Origin: an uncultured Bacilli bacterium
GTDB lineage: Bacteria > Bacillota_I > Bacilli_A > RF39 > UBA660
DNA: 24,197 nucleotides
NCBI GenBank assembly: GCA_947588665.1
Contig: CANPYU010000002.1
Span: forward strand, 1 to 24,197
Reading direction: 5' to 3'
The position numbers and the translations under genes were made by a program. The notes under the pieces were generated by a model. It did no database searches and was not told the DNA's origin. It was given only the letters and a program-made list of their open reading frames with translations. Below are positions 23,436 through 24,197 of this stretch, one piece after another. The first letter of the stretch is position 1; each line of letters starts with the position of its first letter.

Positions 23436-24197
23436 TTAGTCTGTAATAACAGATGTTTGTACATTTGTTAATTCAACCGAACTAGTTATTGTTTTATTCA
23501 TATCTGAACTTTGATCTTTATCCTCAGTTTGAACAGTTGGATACTCTACAACTAAATAGTAATAATTGTGTTTAGGATTATCTTTGTCTAATCCTGTCGC
23601 CTTTTTATTAGAAGCAGTATATTCTGCTTTGCTTCCGCATGATACTCTATCTTTTTCAACACCCTCACTTACATTACAACTATCGTCTTGTTTATTTAAA
23701 ATTCCACTAGCGATTAATTTATCTTCGCTTAAATCTTCAGCGTCATTACAATTTTGAGTATAATGAATTTCGTTGCCTTCTACTTTAGCGGCTACTTTTT
23801 CACATGTAATAACATTTGCTTCAATTTTACTATCCAGTTCATACAATCTCCATTTAATTGGGAAGTCAAATTCAGTGCCAACATTAACTGTTACTTTAAC
23901 ATCATAACTAACATCATACTTTGTATTAGAAGTTTCACCAGTAACTGTGGCAGTATATCCAGCCATTGCATAATTCATAGTACCAGGCCAAACTGGATTT
24001 TCGCTTGTAGCATTTTCTTGTGCAAAACTGACGCTAGCTAAATCAGTCTCTTTTGCAGTTTCAACAGAAGAAGTCCCTGTTCCTCTTCCACTAGATTCAT
24101 TAGTCGCGGTGAAATAAGCAAAAGTAGCCCCAACGACCGCTACAAGTAGCGTCGCAACAGCATCACCGTTTATGAAACTCTCTTTTTCCTTTCCTTC
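23436..24197 (-). CDS. SipW-type signal peptide surface protein, N-terminus incomplete (possibly silent copy)
   Basis: The frame is open from the window edge to the stop at 23438-23436 and encodes 253 residues. It contains AVATLLVAVVGATFAYFTATNE, the same signal segment as the plus-strand gene. The mature part has a distinct sequence: a Ser/Gly/Thr-rich start (SSGRGTGTSSVETAKE), then beta-type segments (YTATVTGETSNTKYDVSYDVKVTVNVG, FPIKWRLYELDSK), and YYYLVVEYPT near the C-terminus. It has four cysteines (VITCEK, TQNCND, DSCNV, SCGSK). Methionine at 23978 is internal and not the start. Aligned to the plus copy, the start ATG is AAG and one nucleotide is missing inside the signal peptide. No start codon is visible in the window, so it is either a silent cassette, a pseudogene, or begins beyond the edge. 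Confidence 0.75.
   Translation of the reverse strand, partial: EGKEKESFINGDAVATLLVAVVGATFAYFTATNESSGRGTGTSSVETAKETDLASVSFAQENATSENPVWPGTMNYAMAGYTATVTGETSNTKYDVSYDVKVTVNVGTEFDFPIKWRLYELDSKIEANVITCEKVAAKVEGNEIHYTQNCNDAEDLSEDKLIASGILNKQDDSCNVSEGVEKDRVSCGSKAEYTASNKKATGLDKDNPKHNYYYLVVEYPTVQTEDKDQSSDMNKTITSSVELTNVQTSVITD
24096..24169 (-). repeat. Inverted repeat arm 2 (signal-peptide segment)
   Basis: This is the inverted counterpart of 21955-22029 (73 of 75 positions). The homology continues weakly to the window end: 24170-24196 matches 21928-21954 at about 22 of 27 positions. Confidence 0.95.

Noticed and set aside
23436..23978. Minus-strand gene starting at ATG 23978
   Set aside because: The frame continues upstream through a clear SipW-type signal peptide (AVATLLVAVVGATFAYF), so this methionine is internal.
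1..24197. Mollicute-type code (TGA as tryptophan)
   Set aside because: All tryptophans in the conserved proteins use TGG, and TGA terminates ftsX, the GNAT gene and tex at the expected lengths.
1..24197. CRISPR array, tRNA, rRNA, transposase or phage genes
   Set aside because: No regularly spaced repeats, no tRNA-like cloverleaf and no matching protein motifs were seen on either strand.

Overview
The window is strongly AT-rich Firmicutes-type DNA. Tryptophan is encoded by TGG and TGA ends several genes (for example ftsX and tex), so the standard bacterial code applies. A T-box leader, FtsEX with an M23 hydrolase, FtsH, TypA, Tex and several proteins with SipW-type signal peptides point to a walled low-GC Gram-positive. 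An uncultured gut Bacilli lineage of the RF39/erysipelotrichial kind is my best guess, but there is no rRNA here to place it.

Layout: 1-3707 is a T-box-controlled pheST operon. 3783-4928 holds a small unknown protein and a secreted SipW/TasA-like protein. 5037-7846 is a cell-division cassette (ftsE, ftsX, M23 hydrolase). 7983-9185 is a solitary AAA ATPase with a nuclease-like C-terminal motif, bracketed by two copies of a 94-bp direct repeat that carries a terminator hairpin and two operator-like palindromes. 9352-13763 runs GNAT, unknown protein, tilS, ftsH. A small RHH protein (minus) and a membrane-anchored surface protein (plus) follow, then typA and an unknown 401-residue protein on the minus strand. 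A solitary antitoxin remnant of the RelB/DinJ family, apparently lacking its central part, lies before tex.

The most unusual part is the right end (21869-24197). Two convergent paralogous genes for SipW-type secreted proteins share almost identical DNA only over the signal-peptide segment (75 bp, inverted, 73 of 75 positions) and over their terminators (21 bp, perfect and inverted). The mature regions are largely different. The plus copy has promoter, ribosome binding site and start codon. In the minus copy the position equivalent to the start is AAG, and there is a 1-nt deletion within the signal peptide. Recombination between the inverted signal-peptide repeats would join the promoter and start of the first gene, in frame, to the body of the second. 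That is the architecture of a phase- or antigen-switching locus. Between the genes lie a purine-rich tract, a consensus-like promoter and a 20-bp perfect hairpin that could be a small RNA. No recombinase gene is visible, and the window stops inside the repeat, so an assembly artefact at the edge must be excluded.

Ordinary parts (aminoacylation, division, tRNA modification, proteolysis, ribosome GTPase, Tex) form a conserved core. The accessory signals are concentrated at 7849-9279, 18932-19540 and 21869-24197.
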